Source: SVTX01 sp045585895 (GTDB lineage: Bacteria; Bacillota; Clostridia; Oscillospirales; CAG-272). From it: a stretch of 14,987 nt of DNA. Under the pieces are notes generated by a model. The model was given only the letters and a program-made list of their open reading frames with translations, had not been told where the DNA came from and made no database searches. Both the position numbers and the translations under genes were made by a program. Where the stretch lies: positions 1 through 14,987 of the forward strand of contig JAZMZI010000147.1 of NCBI GenBank assembly GCA_045585895.1, given 5' to 3'. Positions 1 through 7,201 of the stretch are shown here, piece by piece (the stretch's first letter is position 1; each line of letters starts with the position of its first letter).

Positions 1-69
1 TCTAAATATCTTTAAGTTTAAATAAGATTTCATTTCGTGTCGTCGGCGAAGCCGACAGGGGTTGGGATC

Positions 70-145
70 CTTAAGGGAGGGGATGTCGTGACGAATAAAA
101 ATGCGGCTTGCTGCTTTTTAATTCGTGAGACCCCCTACCCTTAAG
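70..145. repeat. Long imperfect fold-back (inverted repeat)
   Basis: The outer arms CTTAAGGG (70-77) and CCCTTAAG (138-145) are exact reverse complements. The inner parts also pair imperfectly: the purine-rich stretch after 77 with the pyrimidine-rich stretch before 138, and ACGAATAAAAA (91-101) with TTTTTAATTCGT (115-126). The tip is about 13 nt. A smaller hairpin, GTCGGC-GAA-GCCGAC, lies just before it at 42-56. No coding frame is convincing here. The shape fits a small non-autonomous fold-back or intergenic repeat, or a weak structured leader. I see no clear target-site duplication. Confidence 0.5.
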
Positions 146-160
146 CGGCGTTTCTTTTGT

Positions 161-192
161 AACTTTTCTTGCCGCTGATGGCAAGAAAAGTT
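161..192. repeat. Perfect 13-bp inverted repeat with 6-nt loop
   Basis: AACTTTTCTTGCC (161-173) and GGCAAGAAAAGTT (180-192) are perfect reverse complements around the loop GCTGAT. No T-run follows on the plus strand, so it is not a standard terminator. It lies 64 bp before the first GH20 start codon. Together with the fold-back at 70-145 it may be part of one dispersed intergenic repeat. I see no sigma-A promoter in 1-256, so the downstream gene is probably transcribed from beyond the left edge. Confidence 0.6.
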
Positions 193-209
193 AGTAATAA
201 CCCACCGAC

Positions 210-230
210 AAATCAAAATTTGAAAACAAA
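210..230. repeat. Repeat tail, copy 1 (second copy at 11541-11561)
   Basis: The 16-mer AAATCAAAATTTGAAA (210-225) recurs exactly at 11541-11556. The match extends to 21 positions with a single mismatch (ACAAA here, CCAAA there). In both places the motif follows an inverted repeat in the same left-to-right order: 17 nt after the repeat at 161-192, and 27 nt after the one at 11389-11513. This suggests a shared dispersed element or a common end sequence. Confidence 0.5.
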
Positions 231-256
231 AACCACACAAAAGAAAGGATCTCAAA

Positions 257-1873
257 ATGAAAAACTACAAGACCTTCGGCGTTATGCTTGATATGTCCCG
301 AAACGCGGTAATGAAAGTCGACGCTCTGAAAAAATATATGCATACCTTGAAAAAAATCGGATACAACGCTATCCTTCTCTATTGCGAGGATACCTACGAG
401 GTGGAGGGTGAGCCTTATTTCGGTTATATGCGCGGCAGATACTCCATCGAAGAAATGAAGGAGATCGACGCCTTCGGTCAGTCGATAAAAATGGAGGTCA
501 TCCCCTGCATCCAGACCCTTTCCCACCTTGAAACCACCGTCCGTTGGGGAAAGTTCCCAAGCGACGACAACCGTACTATGATGGTGGGCGAGGAAAGATG
601 CTATCAGCTTATCGATAATATGTTCAAAACTCTTTCCGCGTGCTTTACCTCAAAGAGAATACACGTCGGTATGGACGAGGCTTTCGGTCTCGGCCGCGGC
701 AGATACCTCGACAAGAACGGCTACGAGAGCGTTGACTCAATTATGAAGAAACACCTCGAAAGAGTGACCGCTCTGGCGGAAAAATACGACTACGAGGTGC
801 TTATGTGGTCGGATATGTTCTTTGCGGATATTACGGGTCACCACTACTACTGTGAAAAGAGGGAAATGCCCAAGTCGGCTATCGACGCCATGCCCAAGAG
901 CGTGAAGCCCGTATATTGGGATTACTATCACCGCACCGAAAAAGAGTACGACGATATGATGTCAAACCACAAGCAGTTCTCCAAGGACTTCTGGTTTGCG
1001 GGCGGCGCGTGGACTTGGTCGGGATTTGCGCCCAACAACTATCTCACCCTCAAAACTATGCTCCCCGCGCTGGATGCCTGCCGCAAGAACCGCACGAAGA
1101 ACGTATTTTTCACTATGTGGGGCGATAACGGCGCAGAGTGCTCGCGTATGTCCACACTCCCCGTCCTTTTCTATCTTGCCGAGTATGCTAAGGGCAACAC
1201 CGACGAAGCGAAGATAAAAGAGAAGTTTGAAAAGAAATTCGGACTGCCGTTTGACGATTTTATGAAGCTGGATATGGTCAATTACGTTGCGGATAAAGAA
1301 GTATTTCAGCATTATCCGCCAATCAACCCCTCGAAATACGGCTTTTACGCCGACCTCTTTAACGGATACACCGATCATACCGTTGCCGAGGGCGGAAACG
1401 AGAGATACGCCGCTCTTGCCGAGGAGCTTCACGCAATCGCAAAGAAAAACCGCAAATACGGATATATTTTTGAGACCGAGGCGCGTCTTTGCGACGTAAT
1501 GGCTCTGAAATACGAGATGGGCGTTCTTATAAGAAGGGCGTACAAGGACGGAAAGAGATGGGATCTGGAGCTTTACGCAAAGAGAGACCTTCCCGAGATC
1601 ATCCGTCAGACAGAGAGCTTTGCCAAAGCCTTTGAAAAGCAGTGGATGACCGAGAACAAGCCGCAGGGCTTTGATTGCCACGATATTCGTCTTGGCGGTA
1701 TGCTTCGCCGTCTCGAATACTGCCGCAAGACCCTTAATCTCTATCTCGACCGTAAGATAGATAAGATCGAGGAGCTTGAGACCGAGATCCTTCCCTTTGG
1801 AACCAAGGGAAGCTCCATAACCTATAACGACGCGCTGAAGACCATGACGGTTTCGGCTATGTATTGGATGTGA
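257..1873 (+). CDS. GH20-family beta-N-acetylhexosaminidase-like enzyme (paralogue 1)
   Basis: This 538-residue protein is a probable exo-acting glycosidase that removes terminal beta-linked N-acetylhexosamine from oligosaccharides. It has no signal peptide, so it should act in the cytosol. The protein starts directly in the first strand of a TIM barrel (GVMLDMSRNAV, residues 8-18). The GH20 signature HVGMDEA (136-142) places the catalytic Asp140-Glu141 pair. The aromatic motifs WSDM (184-187), WDYY (221-224), WTW (252-254) and MWGDNGAE (287-294) fit a GH20 active site. From about residue 320 to the end the protein looks helical. From memory the layout matches the GcnA/GH20C group, but without the usual N-terminal alpha/beta domain. 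The start at 257 is supported by AGAAAGGA (242-249) seven bases upstream and by alignment with the second copy. Position 143 is Phe where the paralogue has His. The exact substrate cannot be read from the sequence. Confidence 0.85.
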   Translation: MKNYKTFGVMLDMSRNAVMKVDALKKYMHTLKKIGYNAILLYCEDTYEVEGEPYFGYMRGRYSIEEMKEIDAFGQSIKMEVIPCIQTLSHLETTVRWGKFPSDDNRTMMVGEERCYQLIDNMFKTLSACFTSKRIHVGMDEAFGLGRGRYLDKNGYESVDSIMKKHLERVTALAEKYDYEVLMWSDMFFADITGHHYYCEKREMPKSAIDAMPKSVKPVYWDYYHRTEKEYDDMMSNHKQFSKDFWFAGGAWTWSGFAPNNYLTLKTMLPALDACRKNRTKNVFFTMWGDNGAECSRMSTLPVLFYLAEYAKGNTDEAKIKEKFEKKFGLPFDDFMKLDMVNYVADKEVFQHYPPINPSKYGFYADLFNGYTDHTVAEGGNERYAALAEELHAIAKKNRKYGYIFETEARLCDVMALKYEMGVLIRRAYKDGKRWDLELYAKRDLPEIIRQTESFAKAFEKQWMTENKPQGFDCHDIRLGGMLRRLEYCRKTLNLYLDRKIDKIEELETEILPFGTKGSSITYNDALKTMTVSAMYWM

Positions 1874-1911
1874 TTTATTGATTTTCGGGTTAAATTTTAT
1901 CGATTTTCCGA

Positions 1912-1940
1912 TTTACAAAAGTAAGTAGATTTGATATAAT
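1912..1940 (+). promoter_or_regulatory. Upstream sigma-A promoter of second GH20 gene
   Basis: TTTACA (1912-1917) is separated by 17 bp from TATAAT (1935-1940). It lies in the 203-bp gap between the GH20 genes, 137 bp before the second start codon. There is no terminator after the first gene, so readthrough transcription is also possible. Confidence 0.55.
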
Positions 1941-1995
1941 TACTTTGATATACAGCAAAAACAGGACTTTGTAATGATGTATTTCGGACATTTGA

Positions 1996-2024
1996 TTGAC
2001 ACCGAATCAGCTTGGTGATATAAT
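1996..2024 (+). promoter_or_regulatory. Consensus sigma-A promoter of second GH20 gene
   Basis: TTGACA (1996-2001), a 17-bp spacer and TATAAT (2019-2024) form an exact consensus promoter. The predicted transcription start is near 2031, about 46 nt before the start codon at 2077. Such a strong promoter normally implies that expression is held down by a regulator, which fits the cre-like site directly downstream. Confidence 0.8.
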
Positions 2025-2038
2025 CTGATTGCAGAGCG

Positions 2039-2052
2039 TGTAAACGCTGAAA
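2039..2052 (+). promoter_or_regulatory. cre-like operator (CcpA or another LacI-family regulator)
   Basis: TGTAAACGCTGAAA matches the classical Firmicutes cre consensus TGWAANCGNTNWCA at 13 of 14 positions, missing only the C at position 13. An overlapping short inverted repeat AGCGT-GTAA-ACGCT spans 2035-2048. The site sits at roughly +8 to +21 of the consensus promoter, a position where a bound repressor would block transcription. Catabolite repression is therefore plausible for a sugar-releasing enzyme, though a pathway-specific LacI-type repressor is equally possible. Confidence 0.5.
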
Positions 2053-2076
2053 ATGCTTTTTGAAAGGAAAGAGAAA

Positions 2077-3684
2077 ATGAAAAATTTCAAGACCTTTGGC
2101 GTTATGCTGGATATGTCCAGAAACGCGGTAAAAACAGTTGACGAGCTTAAGAGATTTTTGCCCCTGCTCCGCAAAATGGGCTACAATGCGCTGTTCCTCT
2201 ACACCGAGGACACTTACGAGGTAGAGGGCGAGCCTTATTTCGGCTATATGAGAGGCAGATATTCCATAGAAGAAATGAAAGAGCTTGACGAGTTCTGCGC
2301 AGGTATCGGTATCGAGGTCATTCCCTGCATCCAGACCCTTGCTCACCTTGCTACCCACGACAAATGGGGTAAGACCCCTTTCGATGCCGACGGAGCTATG
2401 ATGGTTGGCAACGAGAGAGTTTACGAGCTTATCGACCATATGTTTGCAACGCTTTCCAAGTGCTTCCGTACGAGAAATATACATATCGGCATGGACGAGG
2501 CTCATATGCTGGGCCGCGGCAAGTATCTTGATAAGAACGGATATGAGACCAAGATCGATATAATGAAGAAGCACCTCGCAAGAGTAAACGAGATCGCGGC
2601 GAAGTACGGCTATGAGGAGCCTATGATCTGGTCCGATATGCTTTTCTACGGCTGGAACAACGACGTTTACGTAGTTCCCAAGCAGGAGGTGCCCGAGCCT
2701 TACAGAAGTGCGCTCCCCAAGAACATCATTCCCGTATTCTGGGATTACTACCACGACAAGAAGGAAGAGTTCTCGGATATGCTTGAAATGCACACTCAGA
2801 TCAGCAAAAAGACCTGGTTTGCGGGCGGCGTATGGACTTGGTGCGGCACTATTCCCGATAACGAGTGGACTATCAAGAGTATGAGACCCGCTATCGACGC
2901 TTGCCGCGAGAACAAAATAAAGAACGTATTTATGACCCTTTGGGGCAATAACGGCGGCGAGTGCTCCTTCTATTCGGTGCTTCCTTCGCTTTGCTATATT
3001 GCCGAGTATGCAAAGGGCAACACCGACGAAGAAAAGATCAAGAAGAAGTTCAAGAGCATCGTTGGTCTCGACTACGACGAGTGCATCCGTATCGACTTCG
3101 GTAACTATATCGCGGGCAACGAAAGAAACGTTACCCACTCCCGCAACCCTTCGAAGTATATGCTCTATGCAGATACCATCAACGACTTTATGGACTGGAC
3201 TGTCAAGCCCGGCGCGTCCTACAAGTTTGCGGAGGTTGCAAAGGATATGCACGCCCTCGCAAAGAAGAGCCGCAAATACGGCTACGTTTACGAGACCGCC
3301 GCAAGACTTTGCGACGCTATGGAGATAAAATACGAGCTTGGTCTCAAGACCAGAGCGGCTTACGAGGCGGGAAATAAGGACGAGCTTCGCCGCCTTGCCA
3401 ACGAGGATTACGCAGAGGTCATCAAGAGGATAGACGCTTACGGTAAGGCTCACGTTATTCAGTGGAAGAAAGAGAATAAGTTCTCGGGACTTGAGGCGCT
3501 CGATATCCGTATCGGCGGACTTATCCGCAGACTCCAGACCGTAAGACAGTATATTCTTGAATACTGTGACGGAAAGGTAGACCGCATCGAGCCTCTCGAT
3601 CAGGAGCTTCTTGCGTACAAGAACAAGGAAGAGAGCTGGGTGTTTGTCGGCGCGCTTTCCTCTATGAGCGCAAACGTGCTGTAA
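2077..3684 (+). CDS. GH20-family beta-N-acetylhexosaminidase-like enzyme (paralogue 2)
   Basis: This 535-residue cytosolic glycosidase is a paralogue of the gene at 257. The two share 46 of the first 60 residues and have the same domain order: TIM barrel at about 1-320, then a helical C-terminal part. The catalytic pair is Asp140-Glu141 in HIGMDEAH, with supporting WSDM, WDYY, WTW and LWGNNGGE motifs. An in-frame ATG exists at 2053, but I chose 2077. It aligns with the start of the paralogue, has GAAAGGAAAG at a normal distance (2062-2071), and the extra eight residues would be unrelated sequence covering the ribosome binding site. The gene is preceded by two promoters and a cre-like site, and followed by an intrinsic terminator. 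The likely role is hydrolysis of N-acetylhexosaminides released by other enzymes. The two copies may differ in substrate, since the residue after DEA is His here and Phe in the first copy. Confidence 0.85.
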   Translation: MKNFKTFGVMLDMSRNAVKTVDELKRFLPLLRKMGYNALFLYTEDTYEVEGEPYFGYMRGRYSIEEMKELDEFCAGIGIEVIPCIQTLAHLATHDKWGKTPFDADGAMMVGNERVYELIDHMFATLSKCFRTRNIHIGMDEAHMLGRGKYLDKNGYETKIDIMKKHLARVNEIAAKYGYEEPMIWSDMLFYGWNNDVYVVPKQEVPEPYRSALPKNIIPVFWDYYHDKKEEFSDMLEMHTQISKKTWFAGGVWTWCGTIPDNEWTIKSMRPAIDACRENKIKNVFMTLWGNNGGECSFYSVLPSLCYIAEYAKGNTDEEKIKKKFKSIVGLDYDECIRIDFGNYIAGNERNVTHSRNPSKYMLYADTINDFMDWTVKPGASYKFAEVAKDMHALAKKSRKYGYVYETAARLCDAMEIKYELGLKTRAAYEAGNKDELRRLANEDYAEVIKRIDAYGKAHVIQWKKENKFSGLEALDIRIGGLIRRLQTVRQYILEYCDGKVDRIEPLDQELLAYKNKEESWVFVGALSSMSANVL

Positions 3685-3726
3685 GCTTATCCGCTCTGCC
3701 GAATGAATCGGCGCAAAGTTAATATT

Positions 3727-3770
3727 AAAAGCAGAGGTTTTCCGATGATTCGGCGCGCCTCTGCTTTTTT
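3727..3770 (+). terminator. Rho-independent terminator after the GH20 pair
   Basis: The 11-bp stem AAAAGCAGAGG (3727-3737) pairs with CCTCTGCTTTT (3758-3768) and runs into a T-tract. The loop contains a smaller CCGA/TCGG pairing. A weaker GCCGA-ATGAA-TCGGC hairpin precedes it at about 3698-3712. It separates the GH20 genes from the lipoprotein genes. Confidence 0.9.
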
Positions 3771-3792
3771 ATCGCTTTGTGAATGAAATGAT

Positions 3793-3811
3793 CAATTGTG
3801 ATTAAATTGTG
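3793..3811. promoter_or_regulatory. Helically phased direct repeats upstream of the lipoprotein promoter
   Basis: AATTGTG occurs at 3794-3800 and again at 3805-3811, an 11-bp period. CAATTG occurs at 3793-3798 and 3812-3817, with GAGCAATTA following. The repeats sit about 40-55 bp upstream of the -35 box, a typical activator position. No regulator gene is visible nearby. Confidence 0.35.
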
Positions 3812-3839
3812 CAATTGAATGAGCAATTATAAAGATTAT

Positions 3840-3892
3840 TTGAGCGTATTGACTTTAAAAAATTTTTAGTTATAATATAATTGAGCGTGTTG
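3840..3892 (+). promoter_or_regulatory. Promoter of the two-lipoprotein operon, flanked by direct repeats
   Basis: TTGACT (3849-3854), a 16-bp spacer and TATAAT (3871-3876) form a good sigma-A promoter. TTGAGCGTATTG (3840-3851) and TTGAGCGTGTTG (3881-3892) are 12-bp direct repeats with one mismatch, 41 bp apart (about four helical turns). One overlaps the -35 box and the other covers the predicted start site. This arrangement suggests cooperative binding of a repressor. The untranslated leader is about 128 nt. Confidence 0.65.
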
Positions 3893-3903
3893 CATTAGTT
3901 TTA

Positions 3904-3934
3904 ATTGCGCAAATTGCGCAAAGCGCTGGCGCAA
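3904..3934. promoter_or_regulatory. TTGCGCAA repeat cluster in the lipoprotein leader
   Basis: The palindrome TTGCGCAA occurs at 3905-3912 and 3914-3921, as two adjacent 9-bp units ATTGCGCAA. A degenerate third copy TGGCGCAA lies at 3927-3934. In RNA the same region can form TTGCGC/GCGCAA hairpins. A further palindrome AATGATCATT lies at 3953-3962. It may be a DNA operator cluster or an RNA structure ahead of the ribosome binding site. Confidence 0.4.
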
Positions 3935-4011
3935 GACGGTTAAATAATCAAAAATGATCATTTGTAAGTATTGTTTACGCGCGAGAGCTTTAATATAGAA
4001 AGGAAGGGCTT

Positions 4012-7000
4012 ATGAAAAACAACTTGAAGATGCTTGCGGGACTTTTGGCTGTCATTATGGCGTTTAGCACCGTTTTCGCCTCCTGTGAAAATAATAAATC
4101 GGAGGATTCCAACGGGGGTACTGAAAGCCTGACCCAAGACGTTACCAAAGGCACTGTCGAAACTGACGCTTCGGATGGTAACGAAGATGAAACAAAAGCT
4201 CCCCAGAGCAACGAGAGCAGCGCACCCGAGAGTGACGAAAGCAGCGCACCCGAGAGTGACGAAAGCAGCGCACCCGAGAGCGACGAAAGCAGCGCACCCG
4301 AGAGCGACGAGAGCGGCGCCCCCGAGAGTGACGAAAGCAGCGCACCCGAGAGCGACGAGAGCGGCGCCCCCGAGAGCGACGAAAGCAACGCAACCGAGAG
4401 CGACGAGAGCAGCGCCCCCGAAAGCTCCGATACCGACTCTTCCGAAACTCAGCCTCCCCAAGAGACCGATGACACTCGATTTGAAAAAGAATATGCTCCC
4501 GTATTATATATGGATCCTAAATTTATCGCCGACGCGACCAAGAAGTTTGAGTGGGGCGATAACGGCTCCAATATGCTCGGCGGATATCTTTCAGATGATA
4601 AGTCATATGTGACCCTTATTCCTTTCGACGGAGAGCGTGAGTCGATGTTCTATCTCTTCGAGGAACGCCGCAACGTAGGCCCCGTTATTGCGATCAAGTA
4701 CAGAACCCGTCATACGGGCATCTATATGGAGTTCTTTATGAATTCGTTTGGCGAGAGAGCGCAGAGCGGAAGCAATTTCAAGGTTCGCGGGCTCAGAACC
4801 GACGGAGAATGGGACGTTAAGATAATCGACGTAAGAGATAAGCTTTACGAGGATATTTTTAACGGAGAGTTCGTAAATTATATCCGATTTGACTTTGCAA
4901 ACGGCGACCCCATTCCTCCCGAGTGCGAGATCGACGTGGAATACGTAGCCTTCTTCAATTCGGTAGAGGACGCGGGTAAGTTTGAATACGGCGAGGACTA
5001 CGTCGTTCCCAATGAAGGCGGTGTCGGCGACGAAAATGCGACCCTTTTCTTCGACGCTATAGATATTGACAGCGCGGCTGATGAAAACGAGAACAAAAAT
5101 CTTGACGTTGCAATTCTCTCGGAGGGTCTTGACTTCATTACCCTCAAGCCCAAGGCGGGGAACGGCCCCGACGGATATATCAACCTGCTTCTGACGAAGA
5201 AAAAGGCGGCGAGATATTTTGCCATCAAGTACCGAACCGAGGATCTGGGATATTGGATCGAGGTGTTTACCGATTCGGTCAACAAGGGCGCGACTGCGGG
5301 CAGCAGCTTCACCTTCTACCCGATAAACGACGGCGAATGGCACGTTTTCGTTATCGACCTTGAAGAGCATCTCGGCAGTAGATTCAACGGCGAATACGTA
5401 AATTATATCAGATTTGACTTTATGAACTGCAACGATAAGTTCGGTGACTGGTCAATGGACGTCGAATATATCGGTTTTTATGCAGATCCCACCCACGCGA
5501 AGGGCAAGGACTACGATCCCAACGCTCCCGTCAATATCTTCACCGCGGAGGATATAAAGACCGCGGTAGACAACAAAAATACCGACGTAGGGTCTGCGAC
5601 TCTTGCGGAGGACGGAAGCTTCGTTACCGTCGAGGCAAAAGAAGGCGCGGTAAACGCTTACGCTTATATCTTCACGAGTAAGAGAGAAGCGGCAAGATAT
5701 ATGGTGGTCAAGTACAGGACAGAGGCTTCGGGCTTCTATATGCAGCTCTGGATGAATTCGGGCGCGTATACCGCAGGCGGAGCAAAAATAACCGTCGAGG
5801 GCTTCCCGCGCGACGGCAAATGGCAGTACGGCGTATACGACCTTTACGAGGCGCTCCCCGAGGGGCAGTTCAACGATCAGTATCTTGCGCATTTCCGCTT
5901 TGACTTCATCCACAGAAACGGCGATCTTCCCGCGCCTGCAGGGGTTACGCTTGACGTAGGATACTTTGCGTTCTTCGATTCTCTCGAGGCGGCAGAGGCT
6001 TACGTTGAGGCGGGCAGAGAGCTTGACGGAGAAGACCCCGAGGGCGGTGAAAACGTGGGCGGTGACCCCGAGGGCGACGAGACCGAAGGAGACGAGACCG
6101 ATACGGGAACCGATACCGACACCGATATAAATACCGAAACCGATACCGAGCCTGAGGCAGAGACCTTTGCCGACGCTTTCTTTAACGCGGAGGAGATCGC
6201 TTCCGCGGCAAACGCGTCGGGCAACAAGAATATTGCCGACGTATTGATTTCCGAAAACGGTCAGTTCGTTACGATCAGAGTAAAAGAGGGCGGAAACGAC
6301 GACGCTTATATCAAGCTTCTGAACGCTACCGCGGGAGCAAGCGATTATTTTGCGATCAAGTACAGAACGAACGACGGCGGATATTGGACGGAATTCTTTA
6401 TGGATTCGGTCAATGCCACGGCGACGGGCGGAAGTAACTTTAATTTCTATCCCACCGCCGACGGTGAGTGGCATATTTACGTCGTTAACGTTGCCGAGAC
6501 CCTTGGCTCCGAGAAGTTTAACGGGGAAGTAGTGAATTACATAAGATTCGACGTTATGAATAAAGCTACTCTCGGCAATTGGTATATGGACGTTGCGGGT
6601 ATGGGCTTCTTCACGAGCGAGGAAGCCGCCATTGAGGCGCTTTCGGGCGAGATAACCGACAAGGGCGAGATCAGAATGGAACCCACTAATATTTTTGAAG
6701 CAGACGATATCAAGGAAATTATCGACAAGAAAAACACGAACGTCGATTCCGCCGAGGTGTCAAGTGACGGAAGCTACGTCACGGTCAAGCCTGCCGTAGG
6801 CGTTACCGAGGCGACGGCTTACTTCTTTGATACCGAGACTCGCGCGGGAAGATATATGGTCATCAAATACAAGACCCAAAAATCGGGCTTCTATATGCAG
6901 GTATATGCAAATTCCAACGATCACAACGCGGGCAACGGAGTGATAAACATTGAAGGCATTAACGCTGACGGAGAGTGGCAGTACGGAGTTTTCGATCTTA

Positions 7001-7173
7001 ACGCAAAGCTTGGCTCGGATCTCTTCAACGGCAGTACCCTTATGCATCTGCGCTTTGACTTTATAAATATGTCAGGCTCGGCAAAGACCGACACAAACAC
7101 GTTTGTAGATATTGCTTACGTCGCATTCTTTGATTCTCTTGAAGCGGCGGAGGCGTACAAAGCCAACAACTGA
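4012..7173 (+). CDS. Five-module surface lipoprotein with carbohydrate-binding-like repeats
   Basis: This 1053-residue secreted lipoprotein starts with a signal peptide (hydrophobic 8-24) and has lipobox VFASC with the acylated Cys25. Residues about 30-155 form an acidic Ser/Pro/Glu stalk with nine 8-residue repeats (ESSAPESD type). Five homologous modules of about 155-165 residues follow: about 164-325, 344-500, 507-667, 718-880 and 892-1053. A Gly/Asp/Glu/Thr linker at 668-717 separates the third and fourth. Each module has the strand pattern (A/V)IKYRT, a GxYM or GYW strand, DGEW, (Y/H)xRFDF and VxYxxFF. This suggests a beta-sandwich like carbohydrate-binding modules, though I cannot assign a family. 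No catalytic motif is evident. The start is supported by AGGAAGG (4001-4007). A co-transcribed lipoprotein begins 28 bp after the stop. The likely role is binding a polysaccharide or glycoprotein at the cell surface; this is inference. Confidence 0.75.
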   Translation: MKNNLKMLAGLLAVIMAFSTVFASCENNKSEDSNGGTESLTQDVTKGTVETDASDGNEDETKAPQSNESSAPESDESSAPESDESSAPESDESSAPESDESGAPESDESSAPESDESGAPESDESNATESDESSAPESSDTDSSETQPPQETDDTRFEKEYAPVLYMDPKFIADATKKFEWGDNGSNMLGGYLSDDKSYVTLIPFDGERESMFYLFEERRNVGPVIAIKYRTRHTGIYMEFFMNSFGERAQSGSNFKVRGLRTDGEWDVKIIDVRDKLYEDIFNGEFVNYIRFDFANGDPIPPECEIDVEYVAFFNSVEDAGKFEYGEDYVVPNEGGVGDENATLFFDAIDIDSAADENENKNLDVAILSEGLDFITLKPKAGNGPDGYINLLLTKKKAARYFAIKYRTEDLGYWIEVFTDSVNKGATAGSSFTFYPINDGEWHVFVIDLEEHLGSRFNGEYVNYIRFDFMNCNDKFGDWSMDVEYIGFYADPTHAKGKDYDPNAPVNIFTAEDIKTAVDNKNTDVGSATLAEDGSFVTVEAKEGAVNAYAYIFTSKREAARYMVVKYRTEASGFYMQLWMNSGAYTAGGAKITVEGFPRDGKWQYGVYDLYEALPEGQFNDQYLAHFRFDFIHRNGDLPAPAGVTLDVGYFAFFDSLEAAEAYVEAGRELDGEDPEGGENVGGDPEGDETEGDETDTGTDTDTDINTETDTEPEAETFADAFFNAEEIASAANASGNKNIADVLISENGQFVTIRVKEGGNDDAYIKLLNATAGASDYFAIKYRTNDGGYWTEFFMDSVNATATGGSNFNFYPTADGEWHIYVVNVAETLGSEKFNGEVVNYIRFDVMNKATLGNWYMDVAGMGFFTSEEAAIEALSGEITDKGEIRMEPTNIFEADDIKEIIDKKNTNVDSAEVSSDGSYVTVKPAVGVTEATAYFFDTETRAGRYMVIKYKTQKSGFYMQVYANSNDHNAGNGVINIEGINADGEWQYGVFDLNAKLGSDLFNGSTLMHLRFDFINMSGSAKTDTNTFVDIAYVAFFDSLEAAEAYKANN
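4213..4428 (+). repeat. 24-bp minisatellite, nine units, in the lipoprotein stalk
   Basis: Nine consecutive 24-bp units follow the pattern GARAGCRGCGCMCCCGAGAG plus YGAC. Each encodes ESxAPESD. Units 1-7 are nearly identical, while units 8 (ESNATESD) and 9 (ends in SS) are more diverged. The unit length is a multiple of three, so gain or loss of units would keep the frame and only change stalk length. The repeat creates long open frames on the other strand and in other frames, which are artefacts. Confidence 0.95.
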
Positions 7174-7201
7174 CCTTACTTGAATATGGAAAGGGCATTT
7201 T

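Noticed and set aside
161..192. Perfect inverted repeat as an intrinsic terminator
   Set aside because: No T-run follows on the plus strand, and on the minus strand no convergent gene needs it. A repeat element is the better reading.
1897..3453. 518-residue open frame on the minus strand
   Set aside because: It lies opposite the GH20 gene, a product of codon bias leaving the reverse frame free of stops. No domain, start signal or promoter supports it.
4213..4428. Regular 24-bp repeats as a CRISPR array
   Set aside because: The units are contiguous, without unique spacers, and they encode an in-frame peptide repeat.
3958..4612. Several long open frames on both strands across 3958-4612
   Set aside because: They arise from the 24-bp repeat, which has no stop in other frames. 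Their translations are repetitive and have no ribosome binding sites, and the plus-strand lipoprotein explains the region.
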